Below are positions 50,406 to 63,589 of a DNA stretch of 64,000 bases, piece after piece; the stretch's first letter is position 1; every line of letters starts with the position of its first letter. The DNA comes from Erpobdella octoculata (lineage: Eukaryota; Annelida; Clitellata; Hirudinida; Erpobdellidae). The position numbers and the translations under genes are program-made. The stretch is taken from assembly GCA_963978895.1 (NCBI GenBank), contig OZ022246.1, positions 1,836,605 through 1,900,604 on the forward strand. The letters run 5' to 3'. A model generated the notes under the pieces. It saw nothing but the letters and a program-made list of their open reading frames with translations. It was not told the origin of the DNA and did not search any database.

Positions 50406-52096
50406 ATGTCGAAGTTTTTTCGCTTCATGACCCGAAAAAATGTTAGCAAAGAAAACCACCCGTCTTGCAACTCGTCGTCTGATGGAATATTGAGCAAAAA
50501 AAACATTGAGTGCAGCGTTAATCTTTTAGACGGGAGCAATATAAAAATTCATTTGCCGGTTAGTGTGATATGTATTTATCAAATATTAAAATATTTCTTG
50601 CTATCTGTCATCTTAAAATAAGCTTAAATTTTTAAAAGAATTACAGTTGAAAATTGCCTAATAGTGTTAGTTTGTTTAAACTAGTTTAAAGTATAATTGG
50701 CCTCTTGTCTGAATAACTAAAATTTAGAGATTTTTTAAATAGATACAAAACAGATTGAGATAGAGCTAGATACGAATTTAGAAAAATATTATTTTATTTA
50801 GTTTCTATATATATTATAAGACATTATCTATTGCTAAAGGAACAATTAGCTTCCCATTCAGAAAGATGTTATTGATTGTGCCCTGTCTGAACTAACCTTT
50901 TCAAATTTTCAATCATTACTGGTTATAAGCTACATTGATGTTCATTCAGACTTTTTTTTCAGCTCTGCTAAGACTTTGTTGAATAATAATTGTCATATCG
51001 TTATTTTTTAGAAATAATAATATTAATGTTAATATTAAATTACAATAATAAAGGTGTTTATTTATAAGACAGATTTGGTGCATTTAGGAGATTTTCTTTC
51101 TCTGGTTATTAATCTTGTCTCCATTTTAAATAAGTTAAGATATGATATCTATATCTATAAAATTCTTTGTCTATATGTATATATATATATTTTTATATCT
51201 ATGCCTTATGTCTGGCTAAACCAAGGAGTTTAGGAGCAAAGTGAAAGTTCCATCAGAAAGATGAGCTTTCCAAGTGTTACATAGGCTTTTTAGAACTAAA
51301 TAAGGTTCATTATTAACTGAGATTAATGGATTTAAATCAACGAACAAAAAAACCCGGGAAAAGCCGGGTAGCTTAGCTATTTTTATGCATAAATAAAGTT
51401 GTCTTCCTGTGCAAGTTCACCTCCAGAGGCTGCATAAATGTAAAAACAAATTCAACAAATCTGTTAAACAGTTTTTATTTTGACTGTTCGGTTCTTTGAC
51501 TTGTTCAATGTCTGGCCCTTTAATGGTCTGGAATGGGGTCTTGGAAGTTGTTTTGAAAATTCACTAATAACCAAAGCTGGGTTTTAATATGATCTGAACT
51601 TAAGATTTTGTGGCTGTTAGGCAGACATAAGTTAGAAAAACATAATTTAAACTTGAATTGTTATTTTTTTTTCATTTGAGTGTTAACTGGCTTTAAAAAG
51701 TAAAATTTAAAAAAGAAGAACAAGCGAGGATGGCAACTCCATTAAGAATAAGTATAAGTTGTTTATTACTTAATATAAATCAATTGGCTATTTAGAAATC
51801 TATTCATTTAGTTAAGATGTAGATTTCTGATTTGTATTTGAAATTGCTTATATGAAAAAGTCATAGAAAAATTCTCAGTTCACATGAACTGTAGAAACAA
51901 TGTCAAGTTTTCATCTTATATACTTATATACATATTTCTAATCCGTTCAGAAACACTCAGAAACAGGGAATCTAAGATTTATTTATATGTGATTTAATAG
52001 ATTTTTATGCAGTGAACTTTATATTACCAGACTAAAAGGACCTGCTTTTCTTTGAAGTTATGATTCTGGTGGTGATGATGATGGTGATGATGATGG

Positions 52097-52135
<39 letters not shown>

Positions 52136-54825
52136 CACTGACTCATCTGTAGGCTAGTGGAATTAGATATGTTCATGAGTTATTGCATAATAATAGATTC
52201 ATGCTTGTTTACATAAATGTTTTCAATATCCTGTATTATTAGTTGGAAAATACTAAATACAAATAATAACATTACTCTTTTGTAAATAGAACCATTGTTA
52301 AAAGAAACTTTTAGTTTTTTCTAGTATAGTGTGATTAGTAATGATTACTGTGATATTACCATAACAGTTGTCGATAGTGGTTAAGTTGTTATTTTCATTC
52401 TGGAAAATTAATAGTTTATATTTCTAACTGTTTTCTCTTAAAAAATTAGCTGGTGATTTATTCTAGCTTACTTTTAAGTTTCTGAATGTCTAATACCCAT
52501 ATCCATAAAACCGATATACCCATAAACTCGATGTACCCATAAACCCGATATACCCATACTCATAAATCCGATATACTCATAAACCCGATATTCTCATGCT
52601 CTTATACCTAATGTACCCATACCCACCCATATACCCGAATATATGTTCTGGGTTGTCATTATTACTGTTATAGATGGTGGCTGAAGTGAGAGTCTCTCAA
52701 AAAGATTTCACATCAAATATTTAAGTTGATTTCAGCATTCTGCTAAAGTTTTATGGCCAGCCATGCCACTGCATGAGCCGATGATGCCACTTTATGAGGC
52801 GGCCTATGTGTAATTGGAAGCTCTATGAGAGGTTTCACTGTGTGTGCATGATGTGGTGGAGTGTGTGAAATAATTAATTTCATTTAAGTCATGGGTGGGA
52901 GAGAAGTAAAACAAAACCTGATTATTTTTGTGTACACCACCAGCTGTACCCTGCAGCTACAGTACACTCAAGTTATTGTCAAGTGTTTTGACTGGAATGA
53001 AAACTCTGTGTGTGTGTGTGTGTGTTATTGACTGTGCAGATGCCATATAATTGTTCTGCTAATAAATTAGAAGGCATCAAGTTTTTCATTTGGTGTTAGT
53101 ATGCTTGTATGTGTCTTCCTGTCTGTAATGTGGAGATGTTTGTCCACCGTCATTGGGAGGATCGGCATCAATATTATTCATTTCTAATTATAATAATAAT
53201 TATTATTAATATCATAATATTAATTATAATTATTGTTGTCATCATCATAATCATCATTCTCTTGCTTTTTCATTTTGTTTGTTGGTATTCTTCAGTCAGC
53301 TGTTTAATATCAGGGAATTCAAGCTTTGTGAAAATATGTTGATGCATGGCTGTGAAATAAGGCATTTAAACTTTCTGGTTAAGGCATAAAAACCAAGTAA
53401 AAGAATGTATAATGTTGATGTATGATTGAATATATTTTTACTATTCAAAAGTTGTGAAATCAAGCCTTTATACTTATTGTTAAGGCATAAAAAATTGAAT
53501 GCAAAAAATACATTTTGTTGGTTTATTAATGTCCCTTCGACTAGCCAAATTAGATGACACAAAAGACTAAAAATACACTATTTTTATGTGCTTTTATTAA
53601 CTTTCACTTGTCCGGATGTCCTTGGGATGTCCGCGGACGTTTTGAAGCTTGGGATATCATTATAAAATTCACCTACTTTAAAACAAATTTTAATTTAATT
53701 ATAAAAAAATTTTAAAGCACAAATTATCAAAAAATAAATTAAAGAAGCATATTATTTATAGTTGTGTATAGCAACTATAAACATCTTTTGTTTACTATTC
53801 ACTGAGGGTAATATTTTTATAATAAGATGTTTTTAATTTTTTTAATTAACTTTCACTTGTTTTTATTTTAAAAATGTTTGTTTTAAACATGTATATAATT
53901 ATTTAGTGCAAGGCAAAAAACTTTAAATTTTTCTCAAACTTTAAATTTTGCTCCTGGGTTTTCAATCGTATTTTCCGAGAGCGTTAATATTGTTTTACTT
54001 GCTATAATATAATGATTTACTATATTTTTATTAACTGCAATTTTAGAATAAATATAACATGAAATGTGAAAATTTTAGAATAAATATAACATGAAATGTG
54101 AAAATTTTAGAATAAATATAACATGAAATATGAAAATTTCAGAAAAGTTCCCTAGCGTCTGCCCTGTACGACAAAGTCTTCCTCCAGCTTGACCTCATCG
54201 AGGTCGAATACTTCGGACTCCAGTTCGTTGACACGCTCGATGTCAAAGTCAGTTTCTTTCATTATTTACTTCTTGCAAATATGTTAATGTTTATTTTAAT
54301 TTCAGGGATGTACCTGTATTTTTTTAATTTCCCTGCAAATCTGTAAACATTGATTTTAACTTCAGTAGATCTATTTTTTATTAGTTTAAAAAAAACAAAT
54401 TGATTTTTTACGCTTTTTAACAGCACTGGCTCGATCCCACAAAAAAAATAAAAAAACAGTTCCAAAACAAGCACGTCGGTGAGTTGTCGTTTTTGTGCGT
54501 GCGTGTATTTTTTCTCCATTTTATCATAGATTAGTATAATTATCATTGTTATTTATTAAAAATCATTTCTATTTAGTTAATTCAGTTAATTGCATTAATT
54601 ATTGTTAACAGGAATGACGATTTTTTTAGACATCAACATATAGATTTACCAATGTTCTGCCATTGTGTGAAATTCATAAATACATTTATACATACATACA
54701 TAAAAATGTTAAATTACCTACACGGGAGGCAGCAAGTTTGGCCTCAATCGACTGAAACCCTCTCTACCCTCGTACATACACACAAACACACACAAATGTG
54801 AAATTTTATGTTAATTTTAATAATA

Positions 54826-54884
<59 letters not shown>

Positions 54885-55743
54885 ATTGTTATTTTCCTGG
54901 AAAAATTAAATGGACTCGTTCACAATGATTATTTTTGTTCACTTCCAGTCGGAGTGCCTTATGTGTTCAAGTTTTGTGTAAAGTTCTACTCCAGCGAACC
55001 CAGCAATCTCCACGAAGAATTGACAAGGTGTTTGCCTTTGTTTTGGTTTTTCATACCTGTGCGTGTGCGTGCATGACTGCATGCATGTGTGTTCATGTTT
55101 GTTCAGCATGAGTTTGGAAAGGATCGAAATTTTGCTGTTTTTTTTTTTTATGAAAAGTATTTTCAAATCCCTTATATTAATAACTTTGCCGCCGGTCTTT
55201 CTTGTTGGTCTGCTTGTCTCCTTGCATGTCTTGGAAGTGAAAATTAACCAACATCCCGTAATCCAAGGAATTTAAAAAAAAATGGCTGTTTTAAAAGACA
55301 GATTTGCGTTTAATTTAAACAAAAATCCGTTGAATGTTAAAATATGAGGGGGATTTGTGGAAAAAAACTAGTTTTTTAGGGTTTGCTTTTTGTTTTTTTT
55401 TTTCAAATTTTTAAACAAGAAAAATAAATCAATTCATTTAATTTTACTTTTTGGTCACTAGGAGAAGTTCATAACTTATCATATAGTTGACCTTCAGGTT
55501 AAGTTAAGATGACCTTGGTCTTCCAAATGACCAAGGAGCTGGGCTTGAGTTTGATGCTACTTGAGAGTCAATAAGCTCAATATTTAAAGAAAGAGAAGGA
55601 AAGAAAGAGAAAGAGAGAGACATTGATGCATTCCATTCAGTTTTTGTAACTTCATCAATTTGTCCCGTAATGAGAATGCCAGATTCTTTTCATACTGAGT
55701 GAGCAGCAGAAGTTTGGTGAGAGAGATAAAGAGAGAGAGATAA

Positions 55744-55775
<32 letters not shown>

Positions 55776-58700
55776 CTACATCACATTGGCTCTGGTCTTC
55801 ATCAGTTACCTGGTTGTTTGTGGACCATGCACTCTTACATTTATAAAACAACCGTAAAAGCACAGATCTGTTGTACTTGATTTTGGGAAATTTGCTTCGG
55901 TCATCATCGTTATTGAATGGTTTTTCAAGGGGATCAGATGATTTCTAGTGAGAAAGTACAAGTTCAAAAGTGATCGTGGTGTAGATTATCTTTTCCTAGG
56001 ATGCAGTGCCACTATAATCCCAAATCGGTCGATTTTTGAAATCAAATTTTTTAAAATCATTCAAAGTGTTTTAAAATCATTCAAATTGTTTTAAAATCAT
56101 TCAAATTGTTCTAAAATCATTCAAATTGCTTCTAAAATCATTCAAATTGTTTTTAAAAGCATTCAAATTGCTTCTAAAATCATTCAAATTGTTGCTAAAA
56201 TCATTCAAATTGCTTCTAAAATCAATAAGCCACTTGATTTCCTGGCAAAGCTCAGTTTAACAACAAATTTGTGATTGTGATTTGTCAGAGTCTTATTAAG
56301 GCGTCTGGAATGCTGCCGGTGGCTGGCGTCAGTCAACTTGAGCCAAAACAGTAGGAGGAGGAGGAGGAACAAGCAGGAGAAAGAAGGTTACATCAAAGAA
56401 AGATAAAAAAGATTCAATTTCAGATTCAAAAGAGAATTTCAATTGTGCGGCCATCCGCCACCACCACCACCATCATCATCATCGTCATCACCACGTAGCA
56501 TCGGATGAAATCATTATTATGTCGTCGGAGTGTTGAAGAAAAAGAAATCGCGATGAGATCAATAAAAAATGATTTTTTTTTATACAAATAGCCTTAATGC
56601 GGTATTAGTTAAATTTCAATTTCTTCTTATCCTTGCAGCCAGGCTGGTGTAATTGCATAAGAATGAAGGCTATATTAAAGATATAAATGTTGAAGAGAAT
56701 AAATAAGCTAGAGGTTTCGGTTTGTGCACAAATGATTATGTATTAAATTTGTCAACGAGTCAGCTGTGATTGCACAGCTGATAGGTATCAGCTGTTACTG
56801 CGCGGCTGATATGTAGCAGCTGTGATAACATAGGTGCGCCTGTTAAAAGCAAATCAGCACCTCCATTGCTACATCATTGAATAACAAGCCTCATTCCATA
56901 GCTTAATTAATACCACCCATCTGGAAATGTGTTTGGTTCCTTGACTGTAGAAGAATTTATCCATATATTTTTTTAAAAGAAATTCTTTTAAAAGAAATAA
57001 ACAATTGATTCACGTGTCTTCAATATCTTCATCAAGAGTCTGAGCTAATTGATGTATATATATTAAATGTTAATAAGTAATTTTTTAATTTACATTTTCT
57101 TCGAGGAAGTTATGAAATTAACACACGGGCCGTCACAAACAAACGTAGCAAGCCAGTCAAAGTCAAGTCTCCTGTTCTGTAATTGCCAAAGATTGTATAA
57201 TCATGACAAGTAATTCACTTGTCATGATTTGTTTTCGGGGTAGTCTAGTCTGTATTACAGTCAGAAAGAACAGGTTCATGTATAGCCAAGACAGTTTTAC
57301 TGATTAACAGTCAGACCTGGTTTTCTTCAGTTTCTTCCATTCTTTCTAGGATTTAATCATATAAAAGGCAGTGTGTGTTTGTTTGTTTGCTTGTTTGTTT
57401 GTTTGCTCGCTGTGCACATCTGAACCACTGGGGCAACCTAAACAAAATTTGGCAAGGAGGTAGTCTTTATAGATGATAGGAATTATAGAATGTTTCGACT
57501 CCACACCCCAACTACGGGGGGGGGGGGAGGGGACGTTAACCTTAAGGTTAGGGCTCAGGTCAAGTCTAGGGTTACGACTATAGAGAAAAAGGATCGAAAT
57601 ATTCAAAGGATCGAAATGGAGATACACTGAGACAAAAACCTCCAAAAACCCCGTTAAATGCCGGGCAACCCTGCTAGTTTTAAATAAATTTATATTATTA
57701 AACTAAATGTTGTAGGTATCAATTCTTCCTTCAACTAAAGGAAGACATCTTGGAGGGGAGGTTGGAATGTCCCTTTGAAACTTGTGTGGAACTTGCTGCA
57801 TATGCTCTCCAGTGTAAGCTGCTCAACTATCATCATCATCATCATGATCTCAATCATCATCATCATCCCAGTTATAATCATCATCATGATCTCAATCATC
57901 ATCATCATCCCAGTTATAATCATCATCATGATCTCAATCATCATCATTATCATCTCAACTATCATTTTCATTGCCACTACAGGTTCTCACCAAGCGATTT
58001 TCACAACACCAAATATATGAATTGTTTATAATTGATTTTTTTTTATAATTTAATTTTGAAATATTAGATTTCAGTGAAACAAGAGAGGATTTTTCTAACT
58101 CTGATCTTTCTCTCTCTTTCCTCTTTCTCTCTTTTTCCTCTTTCTCTCATCTGTGATCTGATCTGATCTATATCAATTAGTCTCTCTTTTCCCCTTATGT
58201 ATTTTTCTATCTTTTTAATCCTCATCTCTCTTTCTCTCTCTAAATCTTTTTCTTTCATATGAATTGATGTGTGAGTGTGTGTGTGTGTGTGTGTAAAACT
58301 CCAAATAACTTTACTTTCTTACGAATTCTAATTCTTAATTCTAATTCTTAGGAACTGTATCTTTTTTCACTTTATGAATTACACATTGCTTACAAAAGCC
58401 TGCCAACCACAATTATTATATTAAAGAGAAGATATACAAAAGCAATATGTCTGGTGGTTTAGGGGTAAGGCATTTGCCTGTGGACCTGAAAGTCAGTAGT
58501 TTGAATCCTGCCAGTGTCCAGGGAGGTGTGGGTAGGTGCCTATAAATGACTGCCTATGGTTGATATGTGTCTGCAAAAACATTTCTTTGAGATGGCTTTC
58601 CTTTCAGCTGTAAGAAAATGCTAAACAAGTTTCAGTTACATTGCATTACAGTTACATATGGTTTTGAAATTTGTATAAGTGCAGTCGAAGGTATTGAGAA

Positions 58701-59241
58701 ATCGGGCCATGCATTTGAAATCGTTCGAGTTGGTCCGGTCCGTAAGAATATCCAGAGAAGTAAAGTTTATTTATTTGAACGGCATCGGGGATTTTGTTTT
58801 ATAACCAAAAATAATGAAGATTAGATACATTACTTTGCAAGATATACAAGATACGATACCGATTTAAGAATTGAATCTGGCTGGTTGGAGAAAAATTGAT
58901 AACGTTGCTTAAAGGTTTTCATAGATTTATAGTGTAAGATAAACTTCAAGTACCTGATAAGAAAAAGTTGAGTTATTTTTCAAACTGATATCATTTGCTT
59001 CTTTTTAGGAAGCTGAAATAATTTTTAGACCGTGCTGTGCTATTACAATTCACGTTGTAATGAGTTACAGTGTAATGATTTACAGTGTAATGGCTTACAG
59101 TGTAATGATTTACAGTGTAATAATTTACAGTATAGTGATTTACACTGTAGTGGTTGAAGTTGTAGGCATTTACAGCTTTAATGATTTACACAGTACACAG
59201 TTAAATACTTATGGGCTTCTTTTTACTTTGAAGTCTTATTG

Positions 59242-59287
<46 letters not shown>

Positions 59288-59407
59288 TAACCAGTTGGAG
59301 TGAATCTACTATGAATGAAGTTTTCCAGTCTCTCTCTTTTCCAGACACTCATACATGCAAATACACATTCTACAATGTCACTCTGGTAACATGTATTATC
59401 ATCATAG

Positions 59408-59442
<35 letters not shown>

Positions 59443-59759
59443 GTAATATTATCTTTTTTTTGTTACTTAACAGCTGAGGTGGGTGACTATGATGAGAAGG
59501 TCCACGACCCCAGCTTCGTCTCTCAGTTCAGGTTCGTCCAGGACCAGACCGTAGACATGGAGCTTGCCATTCTCCAGAAGTTCAAAGAGTGCCGGTGGGT
59601 GATGATGATGATTAGCTGATTTAATGTTATAACTTTGCACCTCGATGAGTTTTTTTCTTATCATTATTCACCTGAAGTCCGAATGAATTGTAATCAGCTG
59701 GTTTGCTTTGATTATTATTCTTTAACTTTTGAGGTGATTTCTATGTAATTTTTTTAATG

Positions 59760-59794
<35 letters not shown>

Positions 59795-62700
59795 TTTGTT
59801 GTTGTTGTTGTTGTTTATCATTGACCTACAAGGGGTCAAACACCTGCCCAAGCGGAGTCGAATTATCTCAACAAGGCGAAGTGGCTCGAGTTCTATGGAA
59901 TCGACATGCACAGCGTCCAGGTGAGTCACACGTTCGATGGAGAAGCGACGGATCTTTGAATGTTCGATGGATGAGTGACTGATTGTTCTCTGAGAATGAT
60001 TTTAAATCAATAAGTTTCAATGAAACATTCGATAACGTAAGCTCGTACGATCGGTTTATGAAATACCAGCCGGCACGCCCGACATTGTCCGGGTATTTCG
60101 ACCATAAAATGCCAACCGGTTGAGAGATTTTTTTGCAATGTTTTCACGAACCATCCCCGTGCTTCTCAAGTGCAAAATATTTCAAGAAAATTTGTTCAGG
60201 CGTTGAAATTTGATTCCGATAGATAGATGCAAACGTGCATTCATTTTTATATATAGATACTTAATTTATAATTAATAAATAATTTAATTTGTGATAATAA
60301 ATGCATGACTTTGCATCTCTTGATTAACAACGTTTTCATTTTTTTCCGCCCGAAGGGAAGAGACAACAACGATTACTCTCTCGGACTGACCCCGACAGGA
60401 ATTCTCATATTCGAGGGGAGCCAAAAGATCGGCCTGTTCTTCTGGTGACATTTCTTCTTCTTCTTGTCGATAATAATTCGGTTGAGATGGAAAATTGTTA
60501 TGATAATGTCTTCTGTCGTCTGTTTGTTTAGGCCGAAAATAACGAAGCTACAATTCAAGAAGACCAAATTGACTTTAGTCGTTAATGAAGACAATGACCA
60601 AGTACGGATCTAAGTTTCTTAACTTTTTAAAACCGTGTGTGGTTTAACATTTCTATCGTTGATTAAGTACTTGTTTTAGTAACAAGCCGATTTTTAAAGC
60701 ACGGCAATCGGCGGAAATTACAATAATAAATAGTAGTAAGTACAAAAATTTTACTGCGACACACCAGGGCCGAGAGCAGGAGCACTCGTTCCTCTTCCGG
60801 ATGGCCAGCGAGCAGTCGTGCAAGCACCTGTGGAAGTGCGCCGTCGAGCATCACACGTTCTTCAGGCTCAAGTCCCCTACGAGGCAGGTGGCCAGTAAGC
60901 AGGGATTCATCAGGATGGGATCTCGATTCAGATACAGGTTGGAAAACATCAATTCGCAGTCTTTCGATATATATATAAGTATTTTTTTTTATTCAAATAG
61001 CACTGTTAATAATAATTAATATTATTATTATTATTTATTTATTATATTTTTTATTTATTATGATAATTAATATTATTTATTAATTTATTCGCGATTCAGC
61101 GGTCGAACAGAATTTCAAACGGCCAGTATGAACAAAGCTCGTAGGAGCGTCAAATTCGAAAGGAGGCCGAGCCAGAGGTTTACGAAGAGGTTCGACGAAA
61201 GAACAGTTATGGCGGATGCTAGTCACAGAGCGTAATTTTAATGCTATTTTATTTATTGTATTTTATATAGAGAGAGATTATTGTATTCAATAGTCACAGA
61301 GCGTAATTTTAATGCTATTTTATTTATTGTATTTTATAGATATAGAGAGAGATTATTGTATTCAATACTCACAGAGCGTAATTTTAATGCTATTTTATTT
61401 TTTGTATTTCATATAGAGAGAGATTATTGTATTCAATAGTATAATTTTGTGAGTGTAGGTTTATTATCGTTTATATGTCGAATTTTTTTAAATTATTTTA
61501 TAAATTCAACGACGTTATATATTTTTTTTATATTTTTGTATATTTCTTTTGTTTAATTTCAAATATTTTTTGTATATTTATTTTGTTTAATTTCAAATAT
61601 TTTTTGTATATTTCTTTTGTTTCATTCAAATATTTTTTGTATATTTCTTTTGTTTCATTTCAAGAGAGCTGTCGTCATCGACATCCTCTCCGAACGTCGA
61701 CCACTCTCGTACCAAGTCCCCTCTTCCGCCGTCACCGTCAGTGGACAACCACATCCAGTCGTCCGCACTGGAGAGGCTCGACAACCTCATCAAGGTTAAT
61801 ATCACGATAGGAAACGTCGGATGACGGTCAAGAGTTTCTTTAACGCTCGAGTTTGACTCCATGTCGTGGATTTTTTATTTTAATCGTATTAAATTAAGAG
61901 GTAAATCATTGCGAGTAATTAACGTTTAATTTTATTTTTTATTTCTTTCCTTCGCAGAATCCCATCTCTTCGGCCGGCGACGTCAAAACCAAAGTCCAGA
62001 ACACCGGCGTTCCATCTGCGGATAAAAACATTTACATGAATGCATCCAAAGGTAGATAGATGTCTTCTTGTTAGATATCGACAGGTCGTATTGTATACAA
62101 TAGATTGTATTGTGCATGACAGATTGTATTGTATACGATAGATTGTATTGTGCGTGACAGATTGTATTGTATACGACAGATTGTATTGTGCGTGACAGAT
62201 TGTATTGTGCGTGACAGATTGTATTGTGCGTGACAGATTGTATTGTGAGTGACAGATTGTATTGTGCGTGACAGATTGTATTGTGCGTGACAGATTGTAT
62301 TGTGAGTGACAGATTGTATTGTGCGTGACAGATTGTATTGTGAGTGACAGATTGTATTGTGTGTGACAGATTGTATTGTGTGTGACAGATTGTATTGTAC
62401 GTGACAGATTGTATTGTGCGTGACAGATTGTATTGTGAGTGACAGATTGTATTGTACGTGACAGATTGTATTGTGCATGACAGATTGTATTGTGTGTGAC
62501 AGATTGTATTGTGTGTGACAGATTGTATTGTGCGTGACAGATTGTATTGTGCGTGACAGATTGTATTGTGAGTGACAGATTGTATTGTACGTGACAGATT
62601 GTATTGTGCATGACAGATTGTATTGTGCGTGACAGATTGTATTGTGCGTGACAGATTGTATTGTGCGTGACAGATTGTTTTCTTATAAAGTCTTTCGCCT

Positions 62701-63589
62701 GGTAGTTTTTAAAACTGGTAAAAATATTTGGATTAATAAAATAATATTTACGCATTCATCATTATTTATTGACAAAAAAGAAAAGCTGATAATTTCAACA
62801 CCGGGAAAGTCGACCGTTCACAGAGCGGAGACTTCCGGAGTGGCTTCGAAGCACCACAAAGATGCCAACACGTTCATGAACGACCAACTCAAGTTCGTCT
62901 CCATCCATTCTCCAGGAGCCGGCGCCGCCAGGTCCAAGCCGCCAAATGGTCTGGTTCATTGCTTTGTTTGTGTACGATGGAGAGGGAGAATGAGTGGATG
63001 AGTGAACATTTACATGTGGGCTGATTTGAATTTGTTTTGTTTTTTTTCAGAATCCTTCATGATGACTTCCGTACACATGGAGAGAAGGTTTGTTTGTGTG
63101 TGCTCAATTCATTGTGTGTGTGCTCAATTCATTACGTGTGTTAAAATTCTTCTTTCTTTTTTTTAAGATGCGTTCATTATAACGCAACGATACCGAGATG
63201 CTTTTAAAGTGTTCATTGTGTATGATGCAATGACACCAGAGGTTTCATTTTGATTTTTCTTCTTATCAGATTCGGTGACGAACATTCAGAACTGATGTCC
63301 GACACAGATTCTTCTCCGACCAAAGAAGTTGTTAATGCTATTATTATTATTATTATTATTATTATTTAATGATTATTATGCTAGTTTTTGACATGACCCC
63401 ATGCTGACCTTTTATAATGCACCCACTCAGGAACAAAAATCCAGTTTCGAGACAGAGGGATCGTCAAGTCATTCAACCCTGGTCAGTGATGACACCGATA
63501 TCGTCGTTGCGACGAAAAAGACCGCCGTCAAGGAAATTCGACTAGCGCCTCCGGTCAGAAGAGCTAGGGCCATGATCACTGAACTCTGA
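50406..63589 (+). CDS. EPB41L5: EPB41L5/Yurt-like FERM protein (601 aa)
   Basis: Cortical polarity regulator that restrains Crumbs and supports adhesion. Exons: 50406-50558, 54143-54247, 54424-54478, 54949-55027, 57716-57813, 59474-59594, 59833-59920, 60356-60444, 60532-60601, 60768-60937, 61100-61231, 61665-61794, 61958-62051, 62781-62948, 63051-63087, 63270-63327, 63431-63589; total 1806 nt in phase. FERM F1: [42 protein letters not shown]2: [61 protein letters not shown]3: [78 protein letters not shown]-adjacent: [20 protein letters not shown]. The tail has [14 protein letters not shown] and ends in ITEL, like the TTEL end I recall for vertebrate EPB41L5. An in-frame GTG 21 bases upstream is not needed as start. 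Tail exons 12-16 rest mainly on phase. Confidence 0.93.
52066..52135. repeat. (GAT)n/(GGTGAT)n microsatellite
   Basis: About 70 bp in the 3.6-kb intron 1 of the EPB41L5-like gene. Confidence 0.95.
52495..52640. repeat. CCCATAAACCCGATATA imperfect tandem repeat
   Basis: About eight diverged units in intron 1 of the EPB41L5-like gene. Confidence 0.85.
54829..54886. repeat. (ATT)n microsatellite
   Basis: About 19 units shortly before exon 4 of the EPB41L5-like gene. Confidence 0.97.
56040..56225. repeat. ~20-bp tandem repeat (AAAATCATTCAAATTGTTTT)
   Basis: Nine or so imperfect copies in intron 4 of the EPB41L5-like gene. Confidence 0.92.
57822..57960. repeat. CATCAT-rich 42-bp tandem repeat
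   Basis: Three copies of a unit built from ATCATC runs with CCCAGTTATA and GATCTCA, starting right after the exon 5 donor of the EPB41L5-like gene. Confidence 0.92.
58450..58620 (+). mobile_element. tRNA-derived SINE
   Basis: Head resembles a tRNA: A-box TGGTTTAGGGG at about 58453 and B-box-like AGTTTGAATCCTG about 35 bp later, with tRNA spacing. The body GGGTAGGTGCCTATAAATGA CTGCC is shared with fragments at 16005-16086 and 20818-20846. Intron 5 of the EPB41L5-like gene. Confidence 0.65.
59243..59286. repeat. (CA)n microsatellite
   Basis: About 22 CA units in intron 5 of the EPB41L5-like gene; preceded by GTGTAATGATTTACA repeats (59055-59150). Confidence 0.97.
61221..61440. repeat. ~73-bp tandem triplication that includes a splice donor
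   Basis: Copies start at 61221, 61292 and about 61367. The first copy covers the last codons of exon 11 (AGTCACAGAGC) and its donor GTAATTTT; copies two and three repeat the same exon end and donor (GT at 61303 and 61378). Confidence 0.92.
62083..62676. repeat. 19-bp minisatellite, about 31 copies
   Basis: Unit GTGACAGATTGTATTGTGC with variation concentrated at the last base of each unit and the following one or two (GCGTG, GAGTG, GTGTG, TACGTG, GCATG). Fills most of intron 13 of the EPB41L5-like gene. The long minus-strand ORF across it is a repeat artefact. Confidence 0.97.

Noticed and set aside
61617..61799. Alternative frames of exon 12 ([12 protein letters not shown] or [10 protein letters not shown])
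   Set aside because: The phase from exon 11 demands the third frame ([18 protein letters not shown]), which also gives the SPLPPSPS motif.
62083..62676. CRISPR-like array
   Set aside because: Contiguous 19-bp units without unique spacers, in an animal intron; a minisatellite.
61919..62755. 278-codon minus-strand ORF with repeated [11 protein letters not shown]
   Set aside because: Product of the 19-bp minisatellite read in frame; lies in an intron on the opposite strand.
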